Shown here one piece after another: positions 5,808 through 8,298 of a stretch of DNA of 8,298 nucleotides (the stretch's first letter is position 1; every line of letters starts with the position of its first letter). Position numbers and translations under genes: made by a program. Location of the stretch: the NCBI GenBank assembly GCA_016291915.1, contig JAEEZP010000256.1:1-8298 (forward strand), given 5' to 3'. The notes under the pieces are model-generated. The model was not told the DNA's origin. It saw nothing but the letters and a program-made list of their open reading frames with translations, and searched no databases. Source of the stretch: Prevotella sp. (lineage in GTDB: Bacteria > Bacteroidota > Bacteroidia > Bacteroidales > Bacteroidaceae).

Positions 5808-7424
5808 ATGAAGACAATATATAATTCTATCAGATATCTGCTGTGTGCCACACTTGCTGTCATGGGCGTAGCAACCCTCAGTTCCTGTGGGGATTTCCTG
5901 GAAGAGTATTCCACCGACCAGCGCTATTGTGAGAATGCACAAGACCTGGAGGATCTCATGATCGGTGAGGCTTTCCTTCAGACCAATAACCTCAGCACAT
6001 ACTCGCCCGGATCTCTCTCTCCGGAGAATATGAATACCTATAACATGGCGTATGTCCATGTGCTCGATGATGACGCCGACGTGCTCATGCTGAACAATTA
6101 TGTACAGACATCCAGCACCTGCTCTCCACTGCATGTGCTCGGTGCAATGTACCGCTGGGCAGCAGATCCGAACATGGACGACCTGAACAAGAAATGGACC
6201 GACGGTTCCTGGGCGAATATCTATAAGCGTATAGGGGCTATCAATGCCATCATCTTCCAGACAGAGAAGATCGAACCGAAGAATGCCGATGAAGAGAAGC
6301 TGATCGCACATGTCTCCGGTGAGGCTCATTTCCTGCGCGCCTTCTATTACACACAGTTGGCCAATGTGTATGGCATGCCTTACGCCAAGGCAACGGCAAA
6401 CACCGACTTCTGTGTGCCACTGAAGATCAGTGAGACCATCGAGGACCGTTATTTCACCCGTAACACTAATGCAGAGGTGTGGGGACAGATCGCCAACGAC
6501 CTGGACATCGCCGCACAGATGTTGAGGGGATACAACCCCGAGACAAAGCTACGTGCCGGATACTATGCCGTGAAGGCCCTCCAGACACGTGTGGCTCTCT
6601 ATATGGAAGACTATGAGAAAGTGGTGGAGTGTGCTGCCGCCTTCGACGGTTCTCCATACGCGCTCACCGACCTGAATACGCATGCCATGGGAACGAACGT
6701 GCTCTGTAAGTCATCCAAGGATGTGATCTTCACCATGAGTCAGAATGAGATTCCCTGTATCTTTGCCGACGAGGGTACTGCCTACGACAGTAACTGGATG
6801 CCGTATTCCGTGGCTTCCTGCTTCAGAGCCTCTGATGATCTGATGGAGAAATACGAGAACAGCGACCTCCGTCTGACCCATTACTTCCGTCATACCTCTA
6901 CCACCAATTCCACGATGCCGGACAAGTACAAGACATGGTCAACCTACAATGACAAAGAGGGTGTTTCGGCTATGTTCCTGCTCAGACTCGCTGAGGTGGT
7001 ACTCAACAAAGCTGAGGCACAGCTGATGCTCGGAAAGAACAGTGAGGCCGCACAGACCATCAACAGCCTGAGGGCAAAGCGTTTCGCTGCTGCCAGCCCA
7101 GCACCCACCGACGGTAACCAGCTCATGAACTTCATCCGTGACGAGCGTCGACGTGAGCTGTGCTTCGAGGGACATCGCTGGTTCGACCTCCGTCGCTATG
7201 CGGTGAACAGCAAATACCCGCTCTCCGCCGACTATACCATCACACACCCGGCATATGCCTACAACGAGGCAAAGGGAACAGCAGAACAGGTGGGCTACTA
7301 TGTGCTCGAATCCTATCAGAAAGACCAGGCAGCATGGGTGGTACCCGTTCCTGATGAGACCATCAACTTCAACCGTGGTGAGATACAGAACCTGGTGCGT
7401 AAGACAAGAGAAATGAAACACTAA
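5808..7424 (+). CDS. SusD/RagB-family nutrient-binding outer-membrane lipoprotein
   Basis: This surface lipoprotein would form the lid over the SusC barrel and bind the substrate. The 538-residue product has a lipoprotein signal peptide with lipobox LSSC, lipidated at Cys27 and followed by GDFLEE. The N-terminal SusD-like region (about 27-230) carries the typical GEAHFLRAFYYTQLANVYGMPY (171-192), part of the TPR-like helical scaffold. The C-terminal SusD_RagB region (about 385-535) includes LLRLAEVVLNKAEAQLMLG (391-409) and ERRRELCFEGHRWFDLRRY (446-464). It starts 52 nt after the SusC stop and ends 12 nt before the next gene, as expected for an operon. The start codon gives an intact lipoprotein signal with no useful upstream alternative. 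An AGGAG-like stretch near 5777 is too far away to be its ribosome binding site. The family is certain; ligand specificity is unknown. Confidence 0.97.
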   Translation: MKTIYNSIRYLLCATLAVMGVATLSSCGDFLEEYSTDQRYCENAQDLEDLMIGEAFLQTNNLSTYSPGSLSPENMNTYNMAYVHVLDDDADVLMLNNYVQTSSTCSPLHVLGAMYRWAADPNMDDLNKKWTDGSWANIYKRIGAINAIIFQTEKIEPKNADEEKLIAHVSGEAHFLRAFYYTQLANVYGMPYAKATANTDFCVPLKISETIEDRYFTRNTNAEVWGQIANDLDIAAQMLRGYNPETKLRAGYYAVKALQTRVALYMEDYEKVVECAAAFDGSPYALTDLNTHAMGTNVLCKSSKDVIFTMSQNEIPCIFADEGTAYDSNWMPYSVASCFRASDDLMEKYENSDLRLTHYFRHTSTTNSTMPDKYKTWSTYNDKEGVSAMFLLRLAEVVLNKAEAQLMLGKNSEAAQTINSLRAKRFAAASPAPTDGNQLMNFIRDERRRELCFEGHRWFDLRRYAVNSKYPLSADYTITHPAYAYNEAKGTAEQVGYYVLESYQKDQAAWVVPVPDETINFNRGEIQNLVRKTREMKH

Positions 7425-7436
7425 TCCCAATAAGCA

Positions 7437-8298
7437 ATGAAAAAGATGAAAAATATATCCAGAACAGTATATCATGTACTGATGGTGCTCCCGCTGTTTG
7501 CCATCGCACTCCTTACCGCATGCAGCGAGGAAGAGACAACCTTCGAAGACTATGAGCAGGACTGGTTCCAGCTGACAGACAGTTCAGATCCCGCACAGCA
7601 TGCTGCCTATGAGTTCTTTAAGCAGTATGGGATACCAATCTTCTTTAACGACACCATCGGTACACAGCAGCGTGTGGATGTTTTCGGGAATGAATACACC
7701 TTCTACAAGACACTCACACTCAATGCCGCCATCGGTGGAGGACAGTCATCCTCCGGGGATGCTTTCTACAAAACCTTCATCTATGCCAACCGTGCAGACC
7801 TGCCGGGGGCCATCAACTATCTCCGTACACAACTGATGCCGCAGATACCGAGCTTCCTCCATATCCACAGTATCCTGCTGGTGGAAGCTATCAACGGCTC
7901 CTCAGATGATGTGTATGTGGGACTGAACACCCTGGTGATCACCAAGGCATCGCTGCTGGCAAGCTATCAGGCTGAGCAGACGAAGAAACTGCGTGCCGTC
8001 GTCCTACGTTCATATATCGGAAAGAAGTTGACCAGCGATCTCAACTACGAAGAGGGACTGAAGCGTTTCTATGGCGTCTCACGTGCTATCTATGATGCTC
8101 ACGACGTGTATAACTACTCCACCTGGTATTTCAATTCCACCAATATGCCTGGCTGTCCCTTTGACCGATACGACTATTCGGTACAGGCCAAGGATAAGAT
8201 GCTCTGGGCCGGCTTCCTCGATGCAGCTCCTCCTTATTTCAACATGTCTCCGACGGAGCAGCAGGATGTGAATATGTTTACAGAGGCATATTTCACCT
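7437..8298 (+). CDS. Surface lipoprotein, putative zinc metallohydrolase-like (partial, HExxH not seen)
   Basis: The frame runs open to the window edge, so 287 residues are visible and the C-terminus is missing. The signal peptide ends in the lipobox LTAC, lipidated at Cys29 and followed by SEEE, an acidic stretch like the Bacteroidota surface-export signal. The segment YEFFKQYGIPIFFNDTIG (58-75), the operon position directly after a SusD gene, and the later pattern F..VS...Y, AGFLDA (258-263) and QQDVNMF (275-281) recall the family of substrate import-associated zinc metallohydrolase lipoproteins (Peptidase_Mx1-like). Members of that family carry HExxH. No HExxH occurs here; the expected place appears to read VLRSYIGKKL (189-198). 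I therefore suspect a non-catalytic relative, perhaps binding substrate for SusCD. This assignment is from memory of the family pattern and is moderate; an unrelated lipoprotein remains possible. The start at 7437 lies 12 nt after the SusD stop; Met4 is an alternative. Confidence 0.7.
   Translation, partial: MKKMKNISRTVYHVLMVLPLFAIALLTACSEEETTFEDYEQDWFQLTDSSDPAQHAAYEFFKQYGIPIFFNDTIGTQQRVDVFGNEYTFYKTLTLNAAIGGGQSSSGDAFYKTFIYANRADLPGAINYLRTQLMPQIPSFLHIHSILLVEAINGSSDDVYVGLNTLVITKASLLASYQAEQTKKLRAVVLRSYIGKKLTSDLNYEEGLKRFYGVSRAIYDAHDVYNYSTWYFNSTNMPGCPFDRYDYSVQAKDKMLWAGFLDAAPPYFNMSPTEQQDVNMFTEAYFT

Noticed and set aside
5793..6329. 178-codon open frame on the minus strand
   Set aside because: It is antisense to the 5' part of the well-supported SusD gene and has no domain or start signal.
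7600..7836. 78-codon + strand open frame
   Set aside because: It is out of frame within the lipoprotein gene that begins at 7437, which has a clear lipobox and stays open to the window end.

Overview
The window reads as a Bacteroidota chromosome segment, most likely from the order Bacteroidales (Prevotella- or Bacteroides-like; the genus is a guess). The support is a SusC/SusD pair, a FecR-type anti-sigma factor with the Bacteroidota-specific C-terminal domain, TAnnTTTG promoter elements, and mostly absent Shine-Dalgarno sequences. All genes are on the + strand.

Positions 1-352 hold no gene. They contain three copies of a REP-like palindrome (GTAG head, hairpin, constant TTCAT loop), two arrays of 8-nt tandem repeats, and a T-rich promoter region. 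That promoter region includes a 17-nt tandem duplication, and each copy lies beside a perfect TAnnTTTG element. Then follow an ECF sigma factor (353-916, probable TTG start), a 110-nt spacer with heptamer repeats inside an inverted repeat, a FecR-like anti-sigma factor (1027-2184), a SusC/RagA-type TonB-dependent transporter with an N-terminal STN signalling domain (2201-5755), a SusD-like lipoprotein (5808-7424), and a lipoprotein resembling the 'substrate import-associated zinc metallohydrolase' family (7437 to the window edge, 3' truncated). The gaps of 16, 52 and 12 nt from fecR onward suggest one transcription unit.

The genes form a cell-surface signalling plus import module. SusD and SusC would capture and import a nutrient. 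On substrate binding, the periplasmic STN domain of SusC would contact the C-terminal domain of the FecR-like protein, which releases the ECF sigma factor to transcribe the operon. No glycoside hydrolase or polysaccharide lyase is visible, so a glycan substrate should not be assumed; the peptidase-like lipoprotein leaves peptide or protein import equally open.

The two most notable observations are these. First, the REP-like elements differ in their stems by compensated base changes while head and loop stay constant. Second, the metallopeptidase-like lipoprotein has no HExxH zinc motif in its visible 287 residues, and the place where it would be expected reads RSYIG, suggesting a non-catalytic relative. 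No wholly new system is evident; the coding part is a recognisable SusCD/ECF signalling locus.
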